Assembly: GCA_017439345.1 (NCBI GenBank)
Contig: JAFSJJ010000016.1
Location: 62,001 to 126,000, forward strand
DNA length: 64,000 nt
Reading direction: 5' to 3'
From: Synergistaceae bacterium
GTDB taxonomy: Bacteria > Synergistota > Synergistia > Synergistales > Aminobacteriaceae
The first letter of the stretch is position 1, and every line of letters starts with the position of its first letter. This document shows, piece by piece, positions 28,265 to 37,154 of the stretch. Under the pieces are notes generated by a model, which saw nothing but the letters and a program-made list of their open reading frames with translations, did no database searches and was not told the DNA's origin. The position numbers and the translations under genes were made by a program.

Positions 28265-29350
28265 TTGAGCAGAGTTTACAATTTCAGTGCAGGCCCCGCA
28301 GTTCTCCCTGAAGAAGTGTTATTAACTGCACAGTCAGAATTATTAGAGTACGGCACTTCCGGAATGTCTGTAATGGAAATGAGTCACAGGTCAAAAGATT
28401 TTGAAGATATTCTCTTCACAGCCGAAGCAGATTTACGCAGCTTAATGAATATCCCGGATAATTATAAAGTCTTGTTCCTTCAGGGCGGAGGCTTTACCCA
28501 GTTCGCTATGATTCCCATGAACTTAATGATAAATAAATCAGCAGGCTATATAGTAACCGGTCAATGGTCAAAGAAGGCATCAGGTGAAGCAAAAATTTTC
28601 GGTGAAGTCCATGAACTCGCAAGCAGTGCTGACAAAAACTTTTCGTATATTCCAGACTTGAGCGATTTAAACATTCCTGATAATCTCGATTACGTTTATA
28701 TATGCCAGAATGAGACAGTTCACGGCACTACGATTAGAAAGCTCCCGAACACTAAGGGTAAAATTCTAGTCTCTGATATATCTTCAATGTTCCTGAGCGA
28801 GCCTCTTGACGTTAATAATTACGGACTCTTATTCGGAGGCGTTCAGAAAAACGTCGGCCCTGCAGGTGTAGTAATCGTTATCGTTCGTGAAGATTTGATT
28901 CGCGATGATGTCCTGCCTTTCACTCCTACTATGATGAAGTATAAGACTCATGCTGATAATAAATCGTTATTTAACACTCCTCCCTGCTACGGAATTTATA
29001 TCTGCGGTCTAGTCTTCAAGTGGCTGTTGAAGCTCGGCGGAGTCGATGCTATTCACAAGATTAACCAGGCTAAGGCAAAAATATTATATGATTATCTTGA
29101 CAGCTCGAAATTATTTCACGGAACAGTCAGGGCTCAGGACAGATCACTAATGAACGTCCCGTTTGTTACAGGCTCTAAAGAACTTGACGCGGAATTTGTC
29201 AACGCAGCAGATAAAGCAGGATTCAAGAACGTTAAGGGTCACCGCTCAGTCGGAGGCATGAGGGCTTCTATCTATAACGCTATGCCTATTGAAGGAGTTA
29301 ATAAGCTCGTCCAGTTCATGGCAGACTTTGAGAAGGAGCACGTTAAATAA
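28265..29350 (+). CDS. serC: Phosphoserine aminotransferase
   Basis: 361-residue PLP enzyme that converts 3-phosphohydroxypyruvate and glutamate to phosphoserine. Motifs: YNFSAGPAVLPEEVL at the N-terminus, GTSGMSVMEMSHRS, LFLQGGGFTQFAM, and the PLP lysine in FGGVQKNVGPAGV. The C-terminal GHRSVGGMRASIYNAMP binds the phosphate. The start is a TTG at 28265 behind AAAGGAG. serA follows after 3 bases. Together they supply the first two steps of serine synthesis; serB is not in the window. Confidence 0.96.
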   Translation: MSRVYNFSAGPAVLPEEVLLTAQSELLEYGTSGMSVMEMSHRSKDFEDILFTAEADLRSLMNIPDNYKVLFLQGGGFTQFAMIPMNLMINKSAGYIVTGQWSKKASGEAKIFGEVHELASSADKNFSYIPDLSDLNIPDNLDYVYICQNETVHGTTIRKLPNTKGKILVSDISSMFLSEPLDVNNYGLLFGGVQKNVGPAGVVIVIVREDLIRDDVLPFTPTMMKYKTHADNKSLFNTPPCYGIYICGLVFKWLLKLGGVDAIHKINQAKAKILYDYLDSSKLFHGTVRAQDRSLMNVPFVTGSKELDAEFVNAADKAGFKNVKGHRSVGGMRASIYNAMPIEGVNKLVQFMADFEKEHVK

Positions 29351-29353
29351 ATC

Positions 29354-30541
29354 ATGATTGATCCTAAGCACAGAAAAATTTTTTGTCTGAATAATATTGC
29401 TAATGTAGGCCTCGAAAAATTCCGGGCAGGCTATGAGATTATTAATAATCAGGACGAAGCAGCAGGGATTCTTGTTCGTTCAGCCGATATGCTTAATATG
29501 ACATTTCCTGAAGGACTCAGGGCAATAGCAAGGGCAGGAGCAGGCGTTAATAATATTCCTATCGAGAATTGCTCTGAACACGGCGTAGTTGTCTTTAACA
29601 CTCCGGGGGCTAATGCTAACTCGGTTAAAGAATTGGTGCTTGCGGGCTTGCTGCTTGCTTCACGGGATATTTACGGGGGCGTTAAATGGGTTCAGGATAA
29701 CAAATCAGACTCGAACATTGCGAAATTAACAGAGAAAGCGAAAAAGAATTTTGCAGGCCACGAAATCACGGGAAAGACTTTAGGCGTTATAGGCTTGGGA
29801 GCTATCGGAGTCCGTGTTGCAAATGCTGCTGTCTCACTCGGCATGAACGTTTTAGGTTATGATCCCTACTTGTCATTAAAATCTGCGTGGATGTTAAGCC
29901 CTATGATTAAGCACGCTGATACTCCCGAAGAAGTTTATTCACAGAGCGACTTTATAACTATTCATGTTCCTGCGATGGACTCTACAAGACACATGATTAA
30001 CGCTCAGGCAATATCTAAGATGAAGCACGGAATAAAGATAATGAACTTTGCACGTGATGTGTTAATTGATGAAGAGGCTTTAACGTCAGCACTTGAGTCA
30101 GGCCAAGTAGCAAAATATATTTCAGATTTTCCGAACTCAATCAGCGCGAATCTTCCGAATGCTATAATTCTGCCTCATTTGGGAGCGTCAACAGAAGAAG
30201 CTGAAGATAACTGCGCAGTTATGGCAGTGATTCAGATTCAAGACTATCTTGACAACGGAAATATAGTTAATTCCGTGAATTATCCTGACTTGAATGCAGG
30301 AGTCTGCGAGACCGAAGCAAGAGTAGCAATCTTACACTGCAATATTCCAAATATGTTATCGCAAATAACTTCATTCTTTGGGAATAATAGACTTAACATA
30401 GAGAACTTACTCAACAAGGCACGGGGCAAATATGCTTATACACTGCTTGATATTTCTCACAAGATGCCCGAAGACACCGTTGAAAGATTACGTGAAATCG
30501 AAGGCGTTTTGAGAGTCCGAAGAGTTACTGAAAGAGTGTAG
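29354..30541 (+). CDS. serA: D-3-phosphoglycerate dehydrogenase
   Basis: 395-residue NAD-dependent enzyme that oxidises 3-phosphoglycerate, the entry step of serine synthesis. It has LGVIGLGAIGVRVANAA for NAD binding, the acidic residue after beta-2 in GYDPYLS, and the catalytic His in LPHLGASTEEAEDNC. A C-terminal ACT domain (ILHCNIPNMLSQITSFF) may allow serine feedback. It is shorter than the 500-residue forms because the intervening ASB domain is missing; this short form is common in anaerobes. It is cotranscribed with serC and ends at a strong hairpin. Confidence 0.94.
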   Translation: MIDPKHRKIFCLNNIANVGLEKFRAGYEIINNQDEAAGILVRSADMLNMTFPEGLRAIARAGAGVNNIPIENCSEHGVVVFNTPGANANSVKELVLAGLLLASRDIYGGVKWVQDNKSDSNIAKLTEKAKKNFAGHEITGKTLGVIGLGAIGVRVANAAVSLGMNVLGYDPYLSLKSAWMLSPMIKHADTPEEVYSQSDFITIHVPAMDSTRHMINAQAISKMKHGIKIMNFARDVLIDEEALTSALESGQVAKYISDFPNSISANLPNAIILPHLGASTEEAEDNCAVMAVIQIQDYLDNGNIVNSVNYPDLNAGVCETEARVAILHCNIPNMLSQITSFFGNNRLNIENLLNKARGKYAYTLLDISHKMPEDTVERLREIEGVLRVRRVTERV

Positions 30542-30567
30542 AGAGTTTAGAGTTTAGTTAGATAAAT

Positions 30568-30592
30568 CCCCCTTGAAGCGTTATCGAGGGGG
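30568..30592 (+). terminator. Bidirectional terminator after serA
   Basis: CCCCC (30568-30572) with TTGA against TCGA and GGGGG (30588-30592), then TTATATTTT. It lies between the convergent serA and esterase genes. Confidence 0.85.
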
Positions 30593-30599
30593 TTATATT

Positions 30600-31532
30600 T
30601 TACTTCTGACGTTCCCAAAAGTTTACTGCGTTATCAAGCCAGCCTTCTGCGATAGTCCCTTCACCGAGTCCGAAGCCGTGAGATAATCCCGGAAAAATTT
30701 CAATCTCTGAGTCAGTTCCGTTAGCTTTGATTTTATTAATTCGAGCCTGCATAGTTCTATAATCTGCTATGCCGTCATTAGTTCCGACACAGTTATATGT
30801 CGCAGGTTCACTGCCTGTTACTTCTGATAAGCCGGTGTACTGCATTATTACAGCTGAAGGACGAGGATATTTTTTCTCACCGAATGCTTCAGTCCCGTAA
30901 GTTCCAAGCCATGCCGCCATTCTTGCTCCTGCCGAACCTCCCCAGAGAGAATAATTTTTTGTGTCAATCTGTAACTCTTCTGCGTGTTCGTGAATAAAAG
31001 CTATTGCCCTTGCCAAGTCTTCGCAGGCTGTATCAGAACCGGGACGATAAATTAAAGCAAATGCGTTATAACCTTTTTTCGAGAGTTCCAGAGCATGAGG
31101 AAAGCTGTCATGCATTGCACCGACATAGACAAAACCTCCGCCGGCGTTACAGACTGCAAATTTCGCGTCTTTATTCCCTCTGAAGAAAAATAATCCTGTA
31201 GACTCATAACGTGAATCATTTTCCGGGTATATCCTGTAAAAAATTTTATTGCCGTTCTGAACCTGAGCTAACATGTAATTTATTATCTCAACTGTTCGGG
31301 AAGGCTTTATATTGCTGTACCATGTGAGCCGCAAATTTCCTAAAGTATCTCCGCTGTAATAGCTCGAATTCAACGGGAAAATTAACCTACCGTAACCGCT
31401 GAATAACGAATTATTAATCACGTCAGCAATTTTTGTGTTCTCATTAACTTTATTTTGAGTTCCTGCATTTACTTCTTTCAAATTGATTACAAGAGAAAAT
31501 AAAAGCAAACAAATAATCGAAAAATTTTTCAT
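30600..31532 (-). CDS. Secreted alpha/beta-hydrolase (esterase)
   Basis: 310 residues with an N-terminal signal peptide (MKNFSIICLLLFSLVINL, cleaved about residue 24). The fold is alpha/beta-hydrolase: CNAGGGFVYVGAMHD forms the oxyanion region, LWGGSAGARMAAW holds the nucleophile Ser in GGSAG, and PGLSHGFGLGEG holds the catalytic His. It resembles BD-FAE/acetyl-esterase-type enzymes. The substrate is unknown. It is the last gene of a seven-gene minus-strand operon and overlaps the acetyltransferase gene by 4 bases. Confidence 0.85.
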   Translation of the reverse strand: MKNFSIICLLLFSLVINLKEVNAGTQNKVNENTKIADVINNSLFSGYGRLIFPLNSSYYSGDTLGNLRLTWYSNIKPSRTVEIINYMLAQVQNGNKIFYRIYPENDSRYESTGLFFFRGNKDAKFAVCNAGGGFVYVGAMHDSFPHALELSKKGYNAFALIYRPGSDTACEDLARAIAFIHEHAEELQIDTKNYSLWGGSAGARMAAWLGTYGTEAFGEKKYPRPSAVIMQYTGLSEVTGSEPATYNCVGTNDGIADYRTMQARINKIKANGTDSEIEIFPGLSHGFGLGEGTIAEGWLDNAVNFWERQK

Positions 31533-32185
31533 AATTTATTTTGCTCCCTTAACATGTTCTTGATAAAATCTTTCACCCTATGAAGATCGCTGCATGTCAA
31601 AATCGGAATCAGAGCGTTAATTTCATTTATGCTCAAGTCCCACCATCGTAATTTAAGCAAAAGAGCAATAAGTTCATCATCAAATCTTTTTTTAATTTCT
31701 TTTGCAGGATTACCGGCTGCGATTGTATAAGGCGGAATATCAGACGCAACAACGCTGTTTAACCCGATAATTGCTCCGTCATTAATATGAACTCCGGGTA
31801 ATATCGTTACGTTCTGACCTATCCAGACATCATTGCCGATAACTGTATCGCCCTTTAACGGCATTTCTGATTTAGGCGGCACTGCCTGATCCCAGCCTTC
31901 AAAAATATAAAACGGAAATGTTGTTACAGCATTCATTTGATGATTAGCACCATTCATAACAAACTCAACGCCTGCAGCAATCTGGCAGAACTTCCCGATG
32001 ATTAATTTATCGCCGTTAAAATTATAATGATGCGTAACGTGCTTTTCAAAATCAACATCTCCGAAATATGTGAAATCCCCTACAATGATATTAGGATTCG
32101 TCAAAGCAGGTTTTACATATGTGAGAGTTTTTATGCCATTTATAGGGTAAATTTTATCGGGATCAGGTGTTATTCCGTCTAACAT
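31529..32185 (-). CDS. Hexapeptide-repeat xenobiotic acetyltransferase (Vat/CatB-like)
   Basis: 218-residue left-handed beta-helix acetyltransferase. VMNGANHQMNAVTTFPF holds the catalytic His region of the Vat/CatB group. GDTVIGNDVWIGQNVTILPG and GAIIGLNSVVASDIPPYTIAAGNPAK form the hexapeptide coils and CoA site, and the RWWDL C-terminus is also typical. Known members acetylate streptogramin A or chloramphenicol, but many close homologues have other acceptors, so resistance is only a possibility. It is cytosolic, unlike most of its operon partners. AAGGAGAG precedes the ATG. Confidence 0.88.
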   Translation of the reverse strand: MLDGITPDPDKIYPINGIKTLTYVKPALTNPNIIVGDFTYFGDVDFEKHVTHHYNFNGDKLIIGKFCQIAAGVEFVMNGANHQMNAVTTFPFYIFEGWDQAVPPKSEMPLKGDTVIGNDVWIGQNVTILPGVHINDGAIIGLNSVVASDIPPYTIAAGNPAKEIKKRFDDELIALLLKLRWWDLSINEINALIPILTCSDLHRVKDFIKNMLREQNKL

Positions 32186-32221
32186 AAAATATTATTCTCT
32201 CCTTCTTAAGCAATTTAGTAA

Positions 32222-33835
32222 TTAGTAATTATAACCGGGCATTAACAGCTTCAATAATTCTTTATCATGGTTATATGTTATTGAAGAGTCATCGTCAAAA
32301 ATCATCACTGCGCCTTTATCCGGAGTGTATGCTTCCCAGCCGGGATTACCTGTACGGGCAAAATCAATCCATGCCTGACTCATTTTATCAGCAAGAACCT
32401 GCGCCCTTTCTCCGCCTCCTGTAGCTTTCTCACTCAAAGCAATATTGTTGAACACAAACGGAATTTCTGAGCAGTGATAAGCCATTGCATAGCCTCCCAT
32501 GACAGGAGTCTCCCACGTGAAAATATATGAATAAACAGGTGCGCCCTTCTGAGCTGCTTTAGCGTTGAGGATTCTTAGTGCGCCGTCTCTGAGCCAAAAT
32601 TCAACGTACAGGGCATCAGCTTTCTTCTTGTTAGGGTATGCTTTCATAAACGCTGAGACTATTAAATCAGCTTTATCACCATATTTCTGTTTGAGCATTG
32701 AGTCAATTTTTGCTTCATCCCAGAAATTTTTGTTATCGCTCTGATTCTTGTCCATGTTCACGAGTAAGGGAACTGTCGCCCATTCGTTGAGCGTTGAACC
32801 TGCAATCAGGGGAATATTTTTCACTTGTTCCATGAAGCCGCCTGTGCCTATATCGTCAGGGATTAAATCTCCGTCTTTGACAGGAGACCACGAATAAATT
32901 TTTTCACCCTCTTTGACTGCCTGAGCCATCGCCCTATTAGCTGCCTCACTTAATTTCGAGTAGGGGACGTTCTTAATTTCTGAGATTTTTTCGGGAGCAA
33001 TATTTAATTTTTCGAGAGTCAATGCTGCGACCCTGCGTGCTGCTTTATGTTCCGGGAAAGTTATTCCCATTAAGTCAACAGCCCCGCTCTGTTCGATTGC
33101 CTTATGAAAGAGTCCCGCAGCTTTAGGCATTCCCATTAGCGCAAGAATTTTCGCACCGCCTCCGGACTGCCCGAATAAAGTTATATTTGCCGGGTCTCCT
33201 CCGAATTTCGCGATATTGTCCCGAATCCATTCAAGAGCCGAAATTATATCAAGCATTCCAAGATTACCGGAATATTTGAACTCATCGCCGTAAGCCGATA
33301 AATCAAGAAAGCCTAAAACGTTAAGCCTGTGATTAATGCTAACGATTACAACATCGCCCTTGCGTGAAAGATTCTCGCCGTCGTACACGTCTTCAGCAGC
33401 AGAATTCCCGGCCTCAAAACCTCCGCCGTGAAGCCATACCATTACAGGACGTTTTTTATCATCGAGTCCCGGTGTCCAGATATTGAGATTTTGACAGTTA
33501 TTGCTCTGCGCGTAAATTCTGCCTTCCCACAGAGGCCAATAATAATGAAACGGAAACATGTCGCCTTCTTGAGTAATATCTTGCGGGGACATAGGGCCGT
33601 AGTTTAATGCGAGCTTTATTCCGTCCCATGATTTTATTTTCGCAGGAGGCATAAAATTTTCTGCTTCAGCGTAAGGCACTCCATGATAAGTGAAAATTTC
33701 GTTGCTGATGTAGCCTTGAATTTTCCCGCCCTCAACTTCAACAACTGCAACGCCGGGACCTGAGATAATTTCAGCGTACGATACACCAGTAAAAGCAAGA
33801 GCAATGATTAAAGCACACGCAAAAATTTTTCTCAT
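32222..33835 (-). CDS. Secreted type B carboxylesterase
   Basis: 537 residues with a signal peptide (MRKIFACALIIALAFTGVSYA). Carboxylesterase type B marks: PVMVWLHGGGFEAGNS for the oxyanion hole, TLFGQSGGGAKI with the nucleophile Ser, and a late His in AYHCSEIPFVF. The family includes p-nitrobenzyl esterases with broad ester substrates. The place in an operon with another esterase, cupins and an SDR suggests breakdown of an ester-linked aromatic or plant compound, or ester detoxification. Neither can be chosen from sequence. Confidence 0.92.
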   Translation of the reverse strand: MRKIFACALIIALAFTGVSYAEIISGPGVAVVEVEGGKIQGYISNEIFTYHGVPYAEAENFMPPAKIKSWDGIKLALNYGPMSPQDITQEGDMFPFHYYWPLWEGRIYAQSNNCQNLNIWTPGLDDKKRPVMVWLHGGGFEAGNSAAEDVYDGENLSRKGDVVIVSINHRLNVLGFLDLSAYGDEFKYSGNLGMLDIISALEWIRDNIAKFGGDPANITLFGQSGGGAKILALMGMPKAAGLFHKAIEQSGAVDLMGITFPEHKAARRVAALTLEKLNIAPEKISEIKNVPYSKLSEAANRAMAQAVKEGEKIYSWSPVKDGDLIPDDIGTGGFMEQVKNIPLIAGSTLNEWATVPLLVNMDKNQSDNKNFWDEAKIDSMLKQKYGDKADLIVSAFMKAYPNKKKADALYVEFWLRDGALRILNAKAAQKGAPVYSYIFTWETPVMGGYAMAYHCSEIPFVFNNIALSEKATGGGERAQVLADKMSQAWIDFARTGNPGWEAYTPDKGAVMIFDDDSSITYNHDKELLKLLMPGYNY

Positions 33836-33841
33836 GATGAC

Positions 33842-34885
33842 TTACAACCCTTTTGACTCAAGCCATTTCTCTATATGGTCGGCTATTTCTTTATTATTTA
33901 GCTCTTGAAACATGAAATGACTATTGCCCGTTATTCCCTCATCAGGAAGATATATAACTTGAGCATCTCCGCCGTCCTCGTTATAGTGTTTCGCGAAGTC
34001 CCTGCACTGTTCTAATACACTTTTCCAGAAAGCAGTACTCTTTATGTCATCAGGGCCGTTGTTGATATAATCACCGAAATAGAAAATCATGGGTATCTTT
34101 GCAGCTACAAATTTCTTGTATATATCACTGCCGACTTCAGGAGCAAATCCCGGTTCAATTGCAACGATTGCCGCTACATTTTCCGTGTCAGTCTGCCAGC
34201 CTACACGACCGCCCTGCGAATGAGTCAAGTAAACAGCTTTCTTACTGGTCATAGAGCGGACTTCAGATAACACTGCGCTTAATGCTTTGCCGAAAATTTC
34301 TACGTCATAATTTCCTGTATTCGGAGTCATTTGACGCAAGAATTGATTCAGAGCTGCTTCACCTGCTGGGAATTGACTCCCTTCGTAACGATTCGGAGTC
34401 CCTCTTCCGATTCTGAAATGCGTATACCATGCTTGATCGCCGGGGTTAAATTCTGTGCCGTTTGCTCTTGTATCCATGTCGCCGTTGACTATCTTGACTG
34501 TTGAACCTGCTGCTCCTCTTCTTGGCTGATCTACAAGGAATGCTGCCCGGCCTTTCCTGAGAAAAATATCGCTCCAGCCTTCGCGCCTGTCGGGGGTACT
34601 CTGCCAGCCTGTTCGAGTCTGCCCGTAACCGTGAAGATATACTATAGGAGTCTTATTCTCGCCATCTGGAATCTGATAGAAAACATTTGCGTGGTCAACA
34701 TGCGCTGTATTCCCTGCACGAGAGAAATCAAGCCAGTTCTCTGACACATTGAACTCACCGGGTAAAGACTCTGTTACTGTTCCGCCTGCCGAGAAAACGC
34801 CCTGTTCGCGAATTACAAGGGGTTCGCCTGCAAACGCTGAGACACTCATAACGAGTAATAATGCTGCTGCTAAGAAATTTTTCAT
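33842..34885 (-). CDS. Secreted alpha/beta-hydrolase
   Basis: 347 residues with a clean signal peptide (MKNFLAAALLLVMSVSAFA). IVYLHGYGQTRTGWQ supplies the oxyanion loop, and AVYLTHSQGGRVGWQT holds the nucleophile Ser in HSQGG. Late GNSHFMFQELNN probably holds the His. The lid region is long. It is a periplasmic or exported esterase of unknown substrate. It lies 6 bases before the type B carboxylesterase, the second secreted hydrolase in a row. Confidence 0.86.
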   Translation of the reverse strand: MKNFLAAALLLVMSVSAFAGEPLVIREQGVFSAGGTVTESLPGEFNVSENWLDFSRAGNTAHVDHANVFYQIPDGENKTPIVYLHGYGQTRTGWQSTPDRREGWSDIFLRKGRAAFLVDQPRRGAAGSTVKIVNGDMDTRANGTEFNPGDQAWYTHFRIGRGTPNRYEGSQFPAGEAALNQFLRQMTPNTGNYDVEIFGKALSAVLSEVRSMTSKKAVYLTHSQGGRVGWQTDTENVAAIVAIEPGFAPEVGSDIYKKFVAAKIPMIFYFGDYINNGPDDIKSTAFWKSVLEQCRDFAKHYNEDGGDAQVIYLPDEGITGNSHFMFQELNNKEIADHIEKWLESKGL

Positions 34886-34907
34886 GAAAAACTTACCTCC
34901 TAATAAA

Positions 34908-35237
34908 TTATTTTGCTGCTACGATTGTGAGAATAACTAAATCATCATCGCCGGTGTTAATAATGCTGTGTTCTGAACCTTTCGGACAAATGTGCATGAC
35001 TCCGGGCTTCAATTCTTCTTCAATGCCGTTACAAATTGCTTTGCCTGTTCCTGATAATATGTAATTCAGATCATCGCCGGAATTCTGAACGTGAGTCCCA
35101 ATGCTGCCCCCTGAGTGAATAATTGCAGGTACTATGCGGTAGTTTTCATCGTTGTACATTTTCACTGTCATAGTTCCCGTGCCGTTGTTCATGCAAGGTA
35201 TAGTTACTGCCTGTATTTCGTTAAAGTTGATTCGCAT
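34908..35237 (-). CDS. Small cupin-domain protein
   Basis: 109-residue single cupin. The core is SGGSIGTHVQNSGDDLNYIL (first motif) with GTGKAICNGIEEELKPG, followed by HICPKGSEHSI (second motif). One metal-ligand His of the first motif is not obvious, so the site may differ from the classic one. There is no signal peptide. It may be an isomerase, a dioxygenase-like protein or a sensor of a small molecule metabolised by the operon. Confidence 0.8.
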   Translation of the reverse strand: MRINFNEIQAVTIPCMNNGTGTMTVKMYNDENYRIVPAIIHSGGSIGTHVQNSGDDLNYILSGTGKAICNGIEEELKPGVMHICPKGSEHSIINTGDDDLVILTIVAAK

Positions 35238-35250
35238 GATATTTATCTCC

Positions 35251-36090
35251 CTAGTGTGTAGCTTTCAAATACTGCAAATCGCCGTACCAGTATGAAGCCG
35301 TTGTCCCTCCGTCAATGAGAAAGTCGCTCCCTGAAATCCAGCGTCCCCTGCTGCTCATTAAGAACTCTGCCAAGTCCCCGACCTCATCAGGAGTCCCTGC
35401 TCTTCCTGCCGGGCAAAGTCTTAACATCTTCAAGTAGCCTTCTGCTCTAGGTCCGTGAAGTTCGTCATTTGCAAGCGGTGTGATAATTATTCCGGGACTG
35501 ATTGAGTTTATCGTTGCGTTACGTTTGCCCCAGCGGGTCGCCTCGAACATTACGCGTAAGACATTGCAGCGTTTTGAATACTGGTATGCTTTCAGTGTGT
35601 CATTAATTGACTTTATGAACGGGAGATTTAATAACTCTTCAACCGGTGAAGCTGCGAGCTGTTCATTCTGTTCTTCTGGTAAAGCTCCCAGACGGTGGCC
35701 GGACTGCGAGGAAATTACGACTCCTGAACCGTTTTCGCCTATGATTTTGCCGAACTCCTCAAGTAAAACAGCTGTGCCGTAAAGATCTACTCTCAAAATA
35801 TCCTGCACTGACGCTTGAGAGGGCGAGACTCCTGCAGCGTTGATTAAATTCTTGACCTCTCCGAATGTAAGGGCGTGTTCAATAAGTTTCAGGATTGAAT
35901 CTTTTGAGCCTAAATCCGTTGAAATTGTGCTTGTCTCAAAGCCTGCATCTTCAAGAATCTTTGCTGAACGTTCTGCGTTATCCTGTTTCAAGTCCGCAAG
36001 TACTACATGCTTTCCTGCTCCGACCCTGCGCGCTATTGCCTGACCGATTGAGCCTGCTCCCAAGAGTACAACGACATCTTTTTTACTCAT
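35251..36090 (-). CDS. SDR-family oxidoreductase
   Basis: 279-residue short-chain dehydrogenase. The dinucleotide motif is VVVLLGAGSIGQAIARRVG. NAAGVS is the NAG-type motif, SSQSGHR contributes the catalytic Ser and AYQYSKRC the YxxxK pair, followed by ISPGIIITPLA. The Asp after beta-2 (VLADLKQ) favours NAD(H). It is cytosolic. It probably oxidises or reduces an alcohol or ketone produced by the secreted hydrolases encoded beside it. Confidence 0.9.
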   Translation of the reverse strand: MSKKDVVVLLGAGSIGQAIARRVGAGKHVVLADLKQDNAERSAKILEDAGFETSTISTDLGSKDSILKLIEHALTFGEVKNLINAAGVSPSQASVQDILRVDLYGTAVLLEEFGKIIGENGSGVVISSQSGHRLGALPEEQNEQLAASPVEELLNLPFIKSINDTLKAYQYSKRCNVLRVMFEATRWGKRNATINSISPGIIITPLANDELHGPRAEGYLKMLRLCPAGRAGTPDEVGDLAEFLMSSRGRWISGSDFLIDGGTTASYWYGDLQYLKATH

Positions 36091-36104
36091 ATTAATATCA
36101 CCCG

Positions 36105-36584
36105 TTATTTTAATTTCCCGTACTCTTCAGCCGGTAAAAATCCGTGCCACGTTGTTTTAGAATCTTCGCCGGGGACTTCTATAGCTATATGCTGAAACCA
36201 TGAGTCCTTTGCTGCTCCGTGCCAGTGCTTTACATTCGCGGGAATATTCACGACATCGCCGGGCTTTAACTCCTGAGCCTCTTTGCCGTCTTCCTGATAA
36301 TAACCGCGTCCCGAAATTGCGATTAAGATTTGTCCGCCGCCTTTAGAAGCGTGATGAATGTGCCACTCATTATAGCTCCCAGGTTCAAAAGTTACGTTGA
36401 AGATTCCGACCTGTTCAAGCGACAACGGATATAAAAAACTTTTTCCCGTGAAGTGTTCTCCTGCTATGTTATTAAGAGTTCCGGCCGGAATTATTTTGCT
36501 CAAGTAGTCCGGCATTACTTCAGCACAGGCAAAACCGGTTAACAGCGTAAGAAATAACAAAGACGATAAAAATTTTTTGAGCAT
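36105..36584 (-). CDS. Secreted cupin-domain protein
   Basis: 159 residues with a signal peptide (MLKKFLSSLLFLTLLTGFACA). The cupin motifs are well kept: EPGSYNEWHIHHASKGGGQ with HxH, GRGYYQEDGKEAQELKPGD, and IPANVKHWHGA. In free-living relatives such proteins act as exported isomerases or quercetinase-like enzymes. It is the first gene of the seven-gene minus-strand operon and lies directly behind the MerR-type promoter at 36614-36644. Confidence 0.88.
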   Translation of the reverse strand: MLKKFLSSLLFLTLLTGFACAEVMPDYLSKIIPAGTLNNIAGEHFTGKSFLYPLSLEQVGIFNVTFEPGSYNEWHIHHASKGGGQILIAISGRGYYQEDGKEAQELKPGDVVNIPANVKHWHGAAKDSWFQHIAIEVPGEDSKTTWHGFLPAEEYGKLK

Positions 36585-36613
36585 GATATAACCTCCTGAA
36601 AATTTTTGCTAGA

Positions 36614-36644
36614 ATACTAACAATCGATTTATACTATCGGTCAA
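36614..36644 (-). promoter_or_regulatory. MerR-type promoter (19-bp spacer) for the cupin/esterase operon
   Basis: On the minus strand, TTGACC (36639-36644), a 19-base spacer and TAGTAT (36614-36619). The long spacer is the hallmark of promoters twisted into shape by MerR-family activators. The first 11 bases, TTGACCGATAG, recur at a second promoter upstream of 39083. Confidence 0.7.
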
Positions 36645-36661
36645 GCGTATATTTAAGGAGA

Positions 36662-37081
36662 ATGAATAATATCATGATTTACACAATGATGCAGGCCTGC
36701 GAACTAACCGGCATGACTTATCAGGGACTCAAATTTTACTGCAATGAAGGACTTGTCCCGAACGTCAAGCGCGATAATATAAACCGCAGAATATTTGACG
36801 AGCGCGATATTGCATGGATTAAGAGCTTAACATGTCTCAAAAATTGCGGAATGAGCATTCAGGAAATGAAGGACTACACGAAATTATGTCTTGAAGGATC
36901 GTCAACTATTCCGGAGAGACAGGCTATATTAAGCAGGAAACGTGAACAGCTTGAAAGAAGTATTGCAGCCCTTGAGTCTTCGATAGAGTACATAGACAAG
37001 AAGCAGGAATTTTATGAAGAAGTTCTTGAAGGCAAGAGAGAATATTTCAGTAATTTAATTCCGTGTTCATGTCAAAAATAA
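36662..37081 (+). CDS. MerR-family transcriptional regulator
   Basis: 139 residues. The N-terminal winged helix reads MIYTMMQACELTGMTYQGLK, FYCNEGLVPNVKRD and RIFDERDIAWIKSL. A long dimerisation helix follows (about 85-125), and the short tail contains CSCQ. The short effector region with a terminal Cys pair could sense an oxidant, metal or electrophile; this is inferred. It is divergent from the cupin operon, and both it and a second operon start next to matching MerR-type promoters, so these are its likely targets. A second start at ATG 36674 is possible. Confidence 0.9.
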   Translation: MNNIMIYTMMQACELTGMTYQGLKFYCNEGLVPNVKRDNINRRIFDERDIAWIKSLTCLKNCGMSIQEMKDYTKLCLEGSSTIPERQAILSRKREQLERSIAALESSIEYIDKKQEFYEEVLEGKREYFSNLIPCSCQK

Positions 37082-37084
37082 AAA

Positions 37085-37125
37085 CAGCCTCCGATTAAAA
37101 GTTAAAAGATTAAAATCAGAAGCTG
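37085..37125 (-). terminator. Terminator after the CMD gene (convergent with merR)
   Basis: CAGCCTCCGATT (37085-37096) and AATCAGAAGCTG (37114-37125) pair over 12 positions, with two G-U pairs in the minus-strand transcript, followed by TTTTTATTTTT. Confidence 0.75.
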
Positions 37126-37154
37126 CTCTAAAAAATTTTCAGATTGATTATTAA

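Noticed and set aside
31529..32185. Calling the acetyltransferase a streptogramin resistance gene (vat)
   Set aside because: The family motifs fit, but many relatives have other substrates. The operon of secreted esterases gives no support for a specific drug.
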